A DNA stretch of 64,000 bases, taken from NCBI RefSeq assembly GCF_008370325.1, contig NZ_VNIP01000016.1, forward strand, positions 38,610 through 102,609. Reading direction: 5' to 3'. Below are positions 44,761-52,311 of the stretch, piece by piece (the stretch's first letter is position 1; every line of letters starts with the position of its first letter). Under the pieces are notes generated by a model. It made no database searches, had not been told where the DNA came from, and saw nothing but the letters and a program-made list of their open reading frames with translations. A program made the position numbers and the translations under genes. Source of the DNA: Martinezella tropici (lineage in GTDB: Bacteria; Pseudomonadota; Alphaproteobacteria; Rhizobiales; Rhizobiaceae).

Positions 44761-44780
44761 ATACGCTATGCGTAGCATAT
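44761..44780. promoter_or_regulatory. Imperfect 20-bp palindrome over the MarR start codon
   Basis: ATACGCTATGCGTAGCATAT (44761-44780) is palindromic with one symmetric mismatch pair and ends in the ATG of the MarR gene. Placement over the start in a divergent region fits an autoregulatory MarR operator. Confidence 0.5.
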
Positions 44781-45246
44781 GACAAAAGATCTCGATCAAG
44801 AAGCTCTCTTTCTGCTCCGCGCCGTCCTCGCGCTCGGGCGGCGCTTGCGCTCGGAACGCCCGGAAGGCGCGGTGACGCTGGCTGCAATCAGTCTTCTCGG
44901 AACGCTCGGTCGCCTTGGACCAACGCCGGCCGTGCAACTGGCCGCCGAGGAGCGCCTTCAGCCTCAATCTCTGACGCGGATCATTGCCGGTCTCGAACGC
45001 GACGGGCTGATCGAACGCCGGCGAGACCCGACCGACCAGCGAGCGTTGATCATCGCTCTGACGGAGAAGGGCAAGACCGTGTTCGCGGATGATTTGCGCG
45101 CGCGCCAGGCGTGGTTGCGCGACGCGATGCTGGGAGCGCTTTCAGAAGAGGAGCGCACGGCTTTGATCGCGGCCGCCGACATCATGCTCAAGCTGGCCTT
45201 CGACGGCCATGGCAAACGGGGGCTTCATGACTCGCTGGATCGATAA
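44779..45246 (+). CDS. MarR-family transcriptional regulator
   Basis: A 155-residue regulator with a winged helix-turn-helix (residues ~35-110): AVQLAAEERLQPQSLTRIIA for recognition and LERDGLIERRRDPTDQRALI for the wing. It is divergent from DUF899 and overlaps the following GH13 gene by 20 bases. That overlap ties the regulator and the glycosidase into one transcript, an unusual pairing. It probably binds the palindrome at its own start codon. Confidence 0.9.
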   Translation: MTKDLDQEALFLLRAVLALGRRLRSERPEGAVTLAAISLLGTLGRLGPTPAVQLAAEERLQPQSLTRIIAGLERDGLIERRRDPTDQRALIIALTEKGKTVFADDLRARQAWLRDAMLGALSEEERTALIAAADIMLKLAFDGHGKRGLHDSLDR

Positions 45247-46558
45247 TGCCGTCTTCTGGCACCTATATCCGCTCGGTTTCGTGGATGCTCCGCAGCACGC
45301 GGAAGCCGACGTTCGTCATCGTCTCGTCCACATCGTCGACTGGCTCGACTATGCGGTCGTGATGGGGGCATCAGGTCTCCTGTTGGGGCCGGTCTTTGCC
45401 TCATCGACGCACGGCTACGATACGATTGACCATTTTCGGATAGATCCTCGCCTGGGAGATGACGGGGATTTCGACCAGCTCATCTCAGAGGCGCGACCAC
45501 GCGGATTGCAAGTCGTCCTCGATGGCGTCTTCAACCATGTCGGAAGGGACTTCCCGCTTCTCCGGGCAGCTCTTGAAAACGGCCCGACTTGCGTTGAAGC
45601 GGGCTGGTTCCGCTGGCTCGGCCGCGAGGATAGTGCAGGCGAGCCCGATTATGCGACCTTCGAAGGACACCGCGCCCTAGTCACGCTCAATCATGGGTCA
45701 CCGGATGTCATCGCTTATGTGACGCGCGTGATGAACCACTGGCTGGACCGGGGCGCCTCCGGCTGGCGGCTCGATGCAGCCTACGCAGTACCCCGACCGT
45801 TCTGGAAGACGGTGCTGTCGGATGTGCGCCGAAACCATCCCGACGCCTACATATTCGGCGAGGTCATTCACGGCGACTACAAGGGGATTGTAGCGGACAC
45901 GGGCGTCGACGCCGTGACGCAGTACGAATTGTGGAAAGCGATCTGGAGCGCGATCAACGACGGCAATCTGTTCGAGCTGCAATGGGCGCTCGAACGGCAC
46001 AACGGTTTCCTCGAGCATTTCCAGCCGCTCACCTTCGTTGGAAACCATGACGTGACACGACTGGCGAGCCGGCTGACCGACGAACTGCACATTGCCCACG
46101 CCCTGGCGCTCCTGCTGACCATCGGCGGTACGCCAACCATCTACGCGGGGGATGAACAGGCATTTCGAGGTATCAAGGAAAACCGGGCGGGCGGCGATGA
46201 TGCGATCCGACCTGCCTTTCCCGCGACGCCGGAGCAGCTAGCCCCGTTCGGCTGGCCAACTTACCGACTTCATCAGCAACTCATCGGACTTCGCCGTCGC
46301 CACCCCTGGCTTTTCAAAGCCAGAAGCCGGAAGATTCATCTCACAAAGCGGGAGGCCGTCTGGGCCATGGAAGCGGGCGACAACAGTCTTCTCGTCGCGC
46401 TCAATCTCAATGACAGGGAGACAATACTCCCTGCGCCGGGTGGCGGTGATGTATTGGCCGGAGCTGCTGAGGTGAGGAAGGCCTACCCCGATCGCGCAAT
46501 ATCGGTCCGACTGGCACCGCACGGATGGGCCGTGCTCGGCCCTTCGAGGCACACCTGA
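45227..46558 (+). CDS. GH13 alpha-amylase family protein
   Basis: A 443-residue TIM-barrel glycosidase without a signal peptide. All four GH13 regions are present: LDGVFNHVG (region I, ~102-110), GWRLDAAYAVP (nucleophile Asp, ~181), YIFGEVIHGDY (acid/base Glu, ~208) and FVGNHDVTRLAS (~270). The small C-terminal domain ends at 443. ATG 45227 overlaps the MarR gene; ATG 45209 is an alternative. It probably acts on short intracellular alpha-glucans or on trehalose/sucrose-like substrates. Specificity is not evident. Confidence 0.88.
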   Translation: MTRWIDNAVFWHLYPLGFVDAPQHAEADVRHRLVHIVDWLDYAVVMGASGLLLGPVFASSTHGYDTIDHFRIDPRLGDDGDFDQLISEARPRGLQVVLDGVFNHVGRDFPLLRAALENGPTCVEAGWFRWLGREDSAGEPDYATFEGHRALVTLNHGSPDVIAYVTRVMNHWLDRGASGWRLDAAYAVPRPFWKTVLSDVRRNHPDAYIFGEVIHGDYKGIVADTGVDAVTQYELWKAIWSAINDGNLFELQWALERHNGFLEHFQPLTFVGNHDVTRLASRLTDELHIAHALALLLTIGGTPTIYAGDEQAFRGIKENRAGGDDAIRPAFPATPEQLAPFGWPTYRLHQQLIGLRRRHPWLFKARSRKIHLTKREAVWAMEAGDNSLLVALNLNDRETILPAPGGGDVLAGAAEVRKAYPDRAISVRLAPHGWAVLGPSRHT

Positions 46559-46893
46559 AAGCTATATCGAGCGGACCTGCCAGCAGCCCTAGCCCGAGAG
46601 GCTCGGTGTCGCACAGGATGTCTACGCGCCGATCAGGGAAACGCTCGCGAAGCATATCGAGAAATGGATCGTGATGGATTGGGATTTGTCCGGTTCCAAT
46701 AGGCTCGAAAGCCGAGACGGATCCGACAGGCGCATTTCGTTCGCATCTACGAGAGCTGGCGCAGGAAATCGGTGCTCGTTTGACGTCGCGGCGACACGGC
46801 CGATAATCATACCTGATTCTTGCAATTCCAGCTTCCGCGCATTAAATGTGGTTACGTAGCCACAATGTTGGGCCGCGAATGTTGGAGCTTGTC
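46559..46893 (-). other. Probable gene remnant, family not recognised
   Basis: The minus strand between about 46720 and 46560 is open and looks coding (PIGTGQIPIHHDPFLDMLRE, RFPDRRVDILCDTEPLGLGL, LAGPLDIAF). The frame upstream shifts and no start is evident. It may be the inside of a decayed regulator or enzyme gene. I cannot name the family. Confidence 0.35.
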
Positions 46894-47148
46894 ATGACCG
46901 TCACCACGCTTTCAGGCCGTGAACTCAATCAGGATCTTGGCCGTGCGAAGCGCGCTGCCAAGGACGGCCCTGTCATCATCACTGACAGGGGCCGGCCCGC
47001 GCATGTCCTCCTGTCGTTCGACGAATACAAGCGTCTTACCGGTAAGATGCGGACGCTCGGTGATATGCTCGCCGCACCGGGAGCGGAAGACGTTGACTTG
47101 CCGCTGCCGCAGCGCACGGAACATGCCAAGCCGGTCGACCTGTCCTGA
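46894..47148 (+). CDS. Antitoxin, Phd/YefM family
   Basis: An 84-residue antitoxin. The N-terminal DNA-binding part (MTVTTLSGRELNQDLGRAKR; GPVIITDRGRPAHVLLSFDE) is typical of Phd/YefM. The acidic C-terminal tail (GAEDVDLPLPQRTE) would wrap the toxin. GGAG lies just before ATG 46894. It overlaps the toxin start by one base. It should neutralise the PIN toxin and repress its own promoter. Confidence 0.87.
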   Translation: MTVTTLSGRELNQDLGRAKRAAKDGPVIITDRGRPAHVLLSFDEYKRLTGKMRTLGDMLAAPGAEDVDLPLPQRTEHAKPVDLS

Positions 47149-47573
47149 TGCTGTTGCTCGATACCAATGTTGTGTCCGAGCTGCGCAAGGTCGCGGGCGG
47201 CAAGGCTGATCCCAATGTCGTAGTGTGGAACGAAACCGTTGATCCGGCCGAAACCTTCATTTCGTCTGTGGTTTTGCACGAGCTGGAAATTGGCGTCCGG
47301 CTCGCGGAGCACAGTGATACTGTCGCAGGGAAGGTCCTGCGCAACTGGCTGGAAAATACGGTCCTCAAGACATTTTCTGGCCGCATCCTGCCGCTGGACG
47401 AAGCGGCAGCCGTTCAAGCGGCGAAATGGCATGTCCCCAATCCCAAGCCGATCAATGACGCCTATATCGCGGCGATAGCCTTCACCCGGCGCATGACACT
47501 GGTCACGCGAAACGTCAAAGATTTCGAAGGCATGAGAGTGGCGCTGGTGAATCCGTGGGAAAGGCCAGCATAG
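47148..47573 (+). CDS. PIN-domain ribonuclease toxin, VapC type
   Basis: A 141-residue PIN-domain protein with the expected acidic residues: Asp in LLLDTNVVSELRK (residues ~3-15), Glu in VVLHELEIG (~43-49), and Asp in INDAYIAA (~104) and TRNVKDFEG (~122). VapC toxins cut initiator tRNA or rRNA and halt translation. Its stop-start overlap with the antitoxin secures coupled expression. All catalytic positions look intact, so the module is probably active. Confidence 0.9.
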   Translation: MLLLDTNVVSELRKVAGGKADPNVVVWNETVDPAETFISSVVLHELEIGVRLAEHSDTVAGKVLRNWLENTVLKTFSGRILPLDEAAAVQAAKWHVPNPKPINDAYIAAIAFTRRMTLVTRNVKDFEGMRVALVNPWERPA

Positions 47574-48175
47574 CGATGGCTGTTTTCTGTGTCATGCAGC
47601 TTTTCAATCATCAGACACACCATCGAGGTCAGGTCCACGCGATGCTGACGGCAGCGGGCGCAGAACCAGAGCCGACTGATCTTCAAATGCTGGAATAGAT
47701 TGCCTGTTTTCCCAAGCTGGGCAGGTTCCTGACCCGAAAAGATTATGAGCTGCTCGCATGGTCAATGTAGGTTTCTGCCCAGGCTGAGTATCGGACAGGC
47801 GGCCTGTGAAGAAATTCAGCCGCGCGGTTTGAACAGAGCAATGATAATTGTCCACGGATATCATCGATCCTCAGTCCGCCGCGAAAAGAAATGTGAGGGC
47901 GTTGCGATAAGGAATCCATGCAAGCCAGAACGCTTGGTGGATCGGCCAGAGACCTAAGGTGCGCGAATACCCCTCTGTATAGCAAATTTACAAAGTTCAA
48001 AAACAAAAGGTAGACGACGGAGGTCGGCTTGTGTATTACACGGTAATCGATACTTTGTTTGCCGATATTTGTTTGGCTGCGCTTAGCGCCTCTTGATCAA
48101 CTTCCCTTTCAAAAGTCGAAACACCGCCGTGCGTCGCCCGGCGGGACATTATTTTTTGCTATGAAAGGGTTCGTT
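47574..48175. other. Intergenic region, no gene seen
   Basis: About 600 bases without a convincing ORF. The last ~100 bases before 48176 form the leader of the cold-shock gene, with a T-rich run (ATTATTTTTTGC) near 48148-48160. Long leaders that refold at low temperature are typical of csp genes; I did not find a clear conserved structure. Confidence 0.45.
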
Positions 48176-48385
48176 ATGACCACTGGCACAGTTAAATGGT
48201 TCAACGCCGCAAAGGGTTTTGGTTTCATCCAGCCTGACGACGGCAGCGCCGACGTTTTCGTCCACATTTCTGCCGTCGAGCGCGCTGGAATGAACTCGAT
48301 CGCTGAAGGCCAGAAGCTCGGATTCGAGCTGGAGCGCGATCGCAAGTCCGGCAAGATGTCCGCCGGCCAGCTTCAAGCTGCTTAA
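48176..48385 (+). CDS. Cold-shock protein, CspA family
   Basis: A 69-residue single cold-shock domain. RNP1 (KGFGFIQ) and RNP2 (DVFVHIS) are both present, and the protein opens with TGTVKWFNAAKGFGF. ATG 48176 follows AAAGGG; the long in-frame extension upstream is the leader. It binds single-stranded RNA/DNA and melts secondary structure at low temperature. A T6 terminator follows at 48444. Its 3' region shares sequence with a decayed copy at 59.3 kb. Confidence 0.93.
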   Translation: MTTGTVKWFNAAKGFGFIQPDDGSADVFVHISAVERAGMNSIAEGQKLGFELERDRKSGKMSAGQLQAA

Positions 48386-48443
48386 AGCTCTTATAGCCGC
48401 CACGACCACGGATGTACTGGCGTGGCTGGCAGGAGCATTTGGA

Positions 48444-48469
48444 GGCCAGACAGATGTCTGGCCTTTTTT
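48444..48469 (+). terminator. Rho-independent terminator of the cold-shock gene
   Basis: GGCCAGAC (48444-48451) and GTCTGGCC (48456-48463) form a perfect 8-bp stem with a 4-base loop, followed by six T (48464-48469). It lies 58 bases after the cold-shock stop codon. Confidence 0.85.
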
Positions 48470-48553
48470 CATTCGATACGATCTCGCCTGGCAATCGCGC
48501 GGTTTGCAGCAAGGCCGTGTCGTGCAGGCCTTTTGCGCCAGAAGGACAATCTA

Positions 48554-48934
48554 TTGAGACATCCGAACGACAACAGCTTCGCCGAACGCCGCAAGACTGC
48601 GGATAATGCCAAGCGGCAGCTTTTGACGAAATTTGCATCTGCGCCAAAACCGACCGATCCCGCCATGCAGCAACGTTCTGCCGCCCGCGCGGCAATCACC
48701 GTGGCGAGAGCGGCTCGCCGGGCTGAACGCGAGGCTCAGAAAGCTGCGGAAAACGAGCGTCTGCTACAAGAAGCCGCAATGTTGGCAGCGGCCGCTGAGG
48801 CGCACCAAAAGGCGGAAGCTCACGCTCGGGAAGTGGAACGCAACAATCGCCTTTTGCAGGTCGCGGCTGATGAGGCCGAACGTAAGGCCGAGCGGGATCG
48901 CCGCTATGCGGCCCGCAAGGCACGTCAGGGCTGA
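48554..48934 (+). CDS. DUF6481-type coiled-coil protein
   Basis: A 126-residue, Ala/Arg/Glu-rich, highly charged ORF predicted to be one long helix (AARAAITVARAARRAEREAQ; AADEAERKAERDRRYAARKA). It matches from memory the rhizobial DUF6481 family, which opens with NDNSFAERRKTADDAKRQLL and often sits beside csp genes. TTG 48554 with AAGGA upstream is the best start; reading on to 48422 would enter the csp terminator. The function is unknown. Confidence 0.75.
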   Translation: MRHPNDNSFAERRKTADNAKRQLLTKFASAPKPTDPAMQQRSAARAAITVARAARRAEREAQKAAENERLLQEAAMLAAAAEAHQKAEAHAREVERNNRLLQVAADEAERKAERDRRYAARKARQG

Positions 48935-49019
48935 GAAGCGCGGCCTATATCAGACTGGCCTGCTCGGCGCCGACATTAGCGGCCACGCAGGCGGCGTCAG
49001 GCTGGAAGGGATATCATCC

Positions 49020-50060
49020 ATGAATGTTCATGCCCATGCGACTGAAGCGAGCTTTGACGATGATGCCGGTGCTTGGCTAAAAATTCTCGCGACATACAGA
49101 CAGCCTCACATGCGGCGCAGCGTGTTCGAGCTGATCATCACGCTCGTACCATTCGCGCTCTTCTGGAGTGGGGCCTGTATCTCGGTCGCTCAGGGTTTCT
49201 GGCCGGGACTTGTCCTGGTTTTGCCGGCTGCTGGTTTCCTGCTCAGGCTCTTCATGATCCAGCACGACTGCGGACACGGATCTTTTTTTGCGCGGCGAGG
49301 GGTCGATACCTGGACAGGGCGTATGCTCGGCGTCCTGACCCTGACACCCTATGATTACTGGCGACGCGCGCACGCGGCCCATCATGCTTCGGCCGGCAAT
49401 CTCGACGAGCGAGGCGTGGGCGACATTTCCACGCTCACCATTTCCGAATATAGCTCTCTCTCCCGATCCGGGCGTCTTGCCTACCGTTTGTATCGCCACC
49501 CATTGGTCATGTTCGGCATCGGGCCTGCCTGGCTCTTTCTCTTCAAGCAGCGTCTGCCTTTCGGGATGATGAACGCGGGCGCGTTGCCGTGGATTTCCAC
49601 GATGGCCACCAATGTGGCGATCGCGATCCTGACCGTCATGATGGTTCTGCTTGTTGGACCGGTACCCTTTGTGATCGTCCATCTGCCGGTCGTGCTTCTC
49701 GCAGGGGCAGCAGGTGTCTGGCTCTTCTATATCCAGCACCAGTTTGAAGAAACCCATTGGTCGCGGACCGGAGAATGGAAATTTCCCGAAGCCGCCCTCC
49801 ACGGTGCATCCCACTACGATCTGCCGCCGGTGCTCCGATGGCTGACGGGCAATATCGGCCTCCATCACATACACCATCTTGCAAGCAGGATTCCCTACTA
49901 CCGGCTGACGGAAGTGCTGCGTGACCATCCGGAACTGGCCGATGTCGGCCGGGTCACCCTGCGGCAGAGCCTCCGCTGCATCCGGCTCGTTCTTTGGGAT
50001 GAAAAGAGCGGCAGGCTCGTTTCCTTCCGCGATGCTGCGCAGGCAAAAACACATGAATGA
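49020..50060 (+). CDS. Membrane fatty-acid desaturase
   Basis: A 346-residue integral-membrane di-iron desaturase with the three histidine boxes: HDCGHGS (residues ~82-88), HAAHHASAGN (~117) and HHIHHLASR (~281). Four to five membrane segments surround them. ATG 49020 follows AAGGGA; the long upstream extension belongs to the DUF6481 gene in another frame. It resembles omega-6/DesA-type acyl-lipid desaturases. Position next to csp suggests a role in membrane fluidity in the cold. Confidence 0.9.
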   Translation: MNVHAHATEASFDDDAGAWLKILATYRQPHMRRSVFELIITLVPFALFWSGACISVAQGFWPGLVLVLPAAGFLLRLFMIQHDCGHGSFFARRGVDTWTGRMLGVLTLTPYDYWRRAHAAHHASAGNLDERGVGDISTLTISEYSSLSRSGRLAYRLYRHPLVMFGIGPAWLFLFKQRLPFGMMNAGALPWISTMATNVAIAILTVMMVLLVGPVPFVIVHLPVVLLAGAAGVWLFYIQHQFEETHWSRTGEWKFPEAALHGASHYDLPPVLRWLTGNIGLHHIHHLASRIPYYRLTEVLRDHPELADVGRVTLRQSLRCIRLVLWDEKSGRLVSFRDAAQAKTHE

Positions 50061-50116
50061 CCTTCAACAATGAGGGCCGCTGCAAACTTACCCGTGTTTA
50101 GGATCGAAATTTGAAT

Positions 50117-50440
50117 ATGAGCGCGAAGACCACCACCAACGCAATCCCTTTGAGCATCACCCTCACCCCGACCGAGATCAGAGCCTTGAAGCTGGCAAGA
50201 GATGGCGACCTTTATCCTCAGGATGCGAAGAGGTGGACGCACCTCAATGCCACCGTCACCTATGCAAGATCCGACCGCTTCAAGGAGCGCCCGATTAAGG
50301 TGAAGGTCGTAACGACGACAACCTTGGAGCAACTGCGGGACTACGGGCTTCTACGAAGCCTCGACGCCGAAATTGGTTCCTCAGAACCGGCTCATGCCAT
50401 AACGATGGCCGGCAAGATGTGGCTGCTGAAACACAAGTGA
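50117..50440 (+). CDS. Hypothetical protein (107 aa)
   Basis: A 107-residue soluble protein. PLSITLTPTEIRALKLARDG is helical, followed by KVKVVTTTTLEQLRDYGLLR and an ending AHAITMAGKMWLLKHK. The layout suggests a small winged-helix-like fold, but this is not certain. ATG 50117 is preferred over TTG 50111. It lies 56 bases after the desaturase gene on the same strand. I do not recognise the family. Confidence 0.6.
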   Translation: MSAKTTTNAIPLSITLTPTEIRALKLARDGDLYPQDAKRWTHLNATVTYARSDRFKERPIKVKVVTTTTLEQLRDYGLLRSLDAEIGSSEPAHAITMAGKMWLLKHK

Positions 50441-50498
50441 CACTGGACGCAGACGGCAGAACCATTCTCTTTCCGTCGACCTCAGGAATGTTTATTTG

Positions 50499-50837
50499 AT
50501 GAATCCCATATCCCCAACACCCGACTTTGACTGTCAGACATGCGGCGCTTGCTGCGCGTATTCATCTGACTGGCCTAGGTTCACCACTGAAAGCGATGCT
50601 GCTCTCGAGTTGGTTCCAGCCCGCTTCGTCGCCGAAGATCAACGAGGGATGCGATGTGAGGGCTCACGCTGTTCTGCGCTTTCGGGCCGTGTCGGCTCGC
50701 GGACATCCTGTCTCGTCTATGATGTTCGGCCCGACGTTTGCCGGGCCTGTCTGCCGGGTGACGATGCATGTATGATCGCACGTGACGCGTTCCTGCTCGG
50801 CGCAGATCATGCCTCGAACCGAAATAGCAGAGCCTAG
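50499..50837 (+). CDS. YkgJ-family cysteine-cluster protein
   Basis: A 112-residue protein with a cysteine cluster at the N-terminus (FDCQTCGACC, residues ~10-19) and more cysteines at CEGSRCSAL (~53), SCLVYDVRPDVCRAC (~70-84) and DDACM. This matches the YkgJ/CxxCxxCC family, thought to bind zinc or an iron-sulfur cluster. ATG 50499 follows AGGAATG. The biological role is unknown. Confidence 0.82.
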   Translation: MNPISPTPDFDCQTCGACCAYSSDWPRFTTESDAALELVPARFVAEDQRGMRCEGSRCSALSGRVGSRTSCLVYDVRPDVCRACLPGDDACMIARDAFLLGADHASNRNSRA

Positions 50838-51039
50838 AGCAATTCCAGGAAAAGTGCGCAGCGGTTTTCCGGGAGGAATTGCGTAAAAACAGAAAGATAG
50901 GTTGTTTTCGCGATTCGAAGAAAAGCGGAGACGCTCTGGGTCCTGCCCGACAAGCGCGCTTTCTCCCACCGGCAAAGCACTCTAACCGGCTCAATTCAAA
51001 CGCAATCGGAATCGAAAAACACCAAGCAAAGGAGCAATC

Positions 51040-51282
51040 TTGCGAGTAGATGTAAGAGATAATAACGTCGATCAGGCGCTTCGCGTTTTGAAAAAGAAAA
51101 TGCAGCGCGAAGGCCTCTTTCGCGAAATGAAGGCCCGCAGTGCCTATGAGAAGCCCTCGGAGAAACGCGCGCGAGAGAAAGCCGATGCGATCCGACGGAG
51201 CCGCAAGCTCGCCCGCAAGCAGGCGCAGCGAGAAGGCCTTCTTCCTGCGCCAAAAAAGAAGACAATCGGAAGGGCGCGGTGA
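51040..51282 (+). CDS. rpsU: 30S ribosomal protein S21 (extra copy, TTG start)
   Basis: An 80-residue basic protein with the S21 core VRDNNVDQALRVLKKKMQRE (residues ~5-24) and YEKPSEKRAREKADAIRRSR. It is close in length to other alphaproteobacterial S21. AAAGGAG lies five bases before TTG 51040, and no ATG gives the full N-terminus, so the TTG start is well supported. Rhizobia often carry several rpsU copies next to cold-shock genes. S21 alters initiation on some messages, so this may be a stress-specific version. Confidence 0.9.
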   Translation: MRVDVRDNNVDQALRVLKKKMQREGLFREMKARSAYEKPSEKRAREKADAIRRSRKLARKQAQREGLLPAPKKKTIGRAR

Positions 51283-51351
51283 GCGCACTGCCATTGCTCG
51301 CTATCTGCCGACGCTCCGCACTCGATAGGATCTTCATCTGAGAGGTAATAC

Positions 51352-51576
51352 ATGACTGCGACAAAAGACCGTTTTTTCAAACCGGCCACAACCACCGCCG
51401 AAACGAAATTGGCGCAAACCGCCACCAACGCCCGCGACATCCTCGATGCCGAGGCTGCGATCAGGGCTAAGAAGACGGAGAGACTTCGTGCACTTCGTTT
51501 GTCTCAACCTGCGGCGGAAACCCCTGATAAGCCAAGCGGCGCCAAGCCGAGTTCCGCAAGAGGTCGCAAGGCGTAA
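51352..51576 (+). CDS. Small hypothetical protein downstream of rpsU (74 aa)
   Basis: A 74-residue ORF with an Ala/Lys-rich helical centre (TKLAQTATNARDILDAEAAI) and a basic disordered tail (KPSGAKPSSARGRKA). GAGAGG lies before ATG 51352, and the gene starts 69 bases after rpsU on the same strand, so it is probably cotranscribed. The basic tail suggests RNA or ribosome contact. I do not recognise a named family. Confidence 0.6.
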   Translation: MTATKDRFFKPATTTAETKLAQTATNARDILDAEAAIRAKKTERLRALRLSQPAAETPDKPSGAKPSSARGRKA

Positions 51577-51906
51577 CAACCGCGAGCGCAAGCTGCCGGC
51601 TTTTAACCTGCAGCCAGCGCACCTATTTGGATGGCACCGCAGATGGCTGCCATCCCTCGTGCGACGATGAATGGCCTGTAGCGATTATCGAATATCAGCG
51701 TGAAATCTATCTGGCCTTCGCCGACCATATCAATGCGTTCGCCGCCAGTGGATGGCTGCCGTTTCTGACCTTCTTGCCGATGGGCGTGCCCCCATGCCTT
51801 GGGAGCTTGCCGAGTCATGCGTTCATGGTCGAGATTCCGATCAGACCTCGGGTTTAACGTCGGCCACCACTACCTGCCAGCCGCGGGCGACCGCGCCGGG
51901 CGAAGC
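51577..51906. other. Intergenic region, nothing clear
   Basis: About 330 bases between convergent transcription units. Short overlapping ORFs exist on both strands without ribosome-binding sites or recognisable sequence. Confidence 0.45.
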
Positions 51907-52017
51907 CTAGCGAGACAAGTTGTGCCATGCTGCGGCTTCCCTGTCACGCGCTATCGCTTTCACAATATCCATGCCCATCCGTAGATCTTCCCGCGAAAGA
52001 GAAACCTTGTTGTTCAT
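51907..52017 (-). CDS. Very small ORF coupled to the groEL-downstream gene (36 aa)
   Basis: A 36-codon ORF on the minus strand (SLSREDLRMGMDIVKAIARD, mostly helical). It starts inside a 4-base overlap (ATGA) with the stop of the preceding small gene, which suggests translational coupling. There is no family match I know. It could be a real microprotein or a chance ORF. Confidence 0.4.
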   Translation of the reverse strand: MNNKVSLSREDLRMGMDIVKAIARDREAAAWHNLSR

Positions 52018-52253
52018 CGTTCCGCCGCCTCTGGAAAGGTGCCACGCGCACCCTGTACCAACAATTTCAGGTGCTCCGGATTCCTGACGCCCTGACGGAA
52101 TAACTCTATCACTATTGCGGCGATGCGCTCGCCTTCTTCCGATTTGCGTGGGATGTCTGCCGCTGCCCGAATCTCATCGAAAACGCGCTGACAAAGTTGC
52201 AAATCGCGTGTATCCAGCGGCGCATCTGATCTTTTAATGATCGTCTGAACCAT
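52014..52253 (-). CDS. Small hypothetical protein downstream of groEL (79 aa)
   Basis: A 79-residue helical protein (LCQRVFDEIRAAADIPRKSE; ERIAAIVIELFRQGVRNPEH). CGGAGATCACC lies before ATG 52253; a longer frame to 52286 lacks a signal. It follows groEL by 58 bases on the same strand, past a hairpin that may reduce read-through. The sequence style is that of small rhizobial proteins of unknown function. Confidence 0.6.
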   Translation of the reverse strand: MVQTIIKRSDAPLDTRDLQLCQRVFDEIRAAADIPRKSEEGERIAAIVIELFRQGVRNPEHLKLLVQGARGTFPEAAER

Positions 52254-52271
52254 GGTGATCTCCGTTTGTAG

Positions 52272-52301
52272 AGCCCGCCCCAACACAGGATGGAGCGGGC
52301 C
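52272..52301 (-). terminator. Hairpin after groEL
   Basis: On the minus strand GCCCGCTCC pairs with GGGGCGGGC (complement of 52273-52300), a 9-bp stem with one G-U pair. It lies 11 bases beyond the groEL stop. It lacks a long T-run, so it may be only a partial terminator ahead of the small downstream gene. Confidence 0.5.
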
Positions 52302-52311
52302 GCCTCAAGCA

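Noticed and set aside
49077..50054. 325-codon ORF on the minus strand
   Set aside because: It lies entirely antisense to the desaturase gene, which has all histidine boxes. It has no family motifs and is a GC-rich shadow frame.
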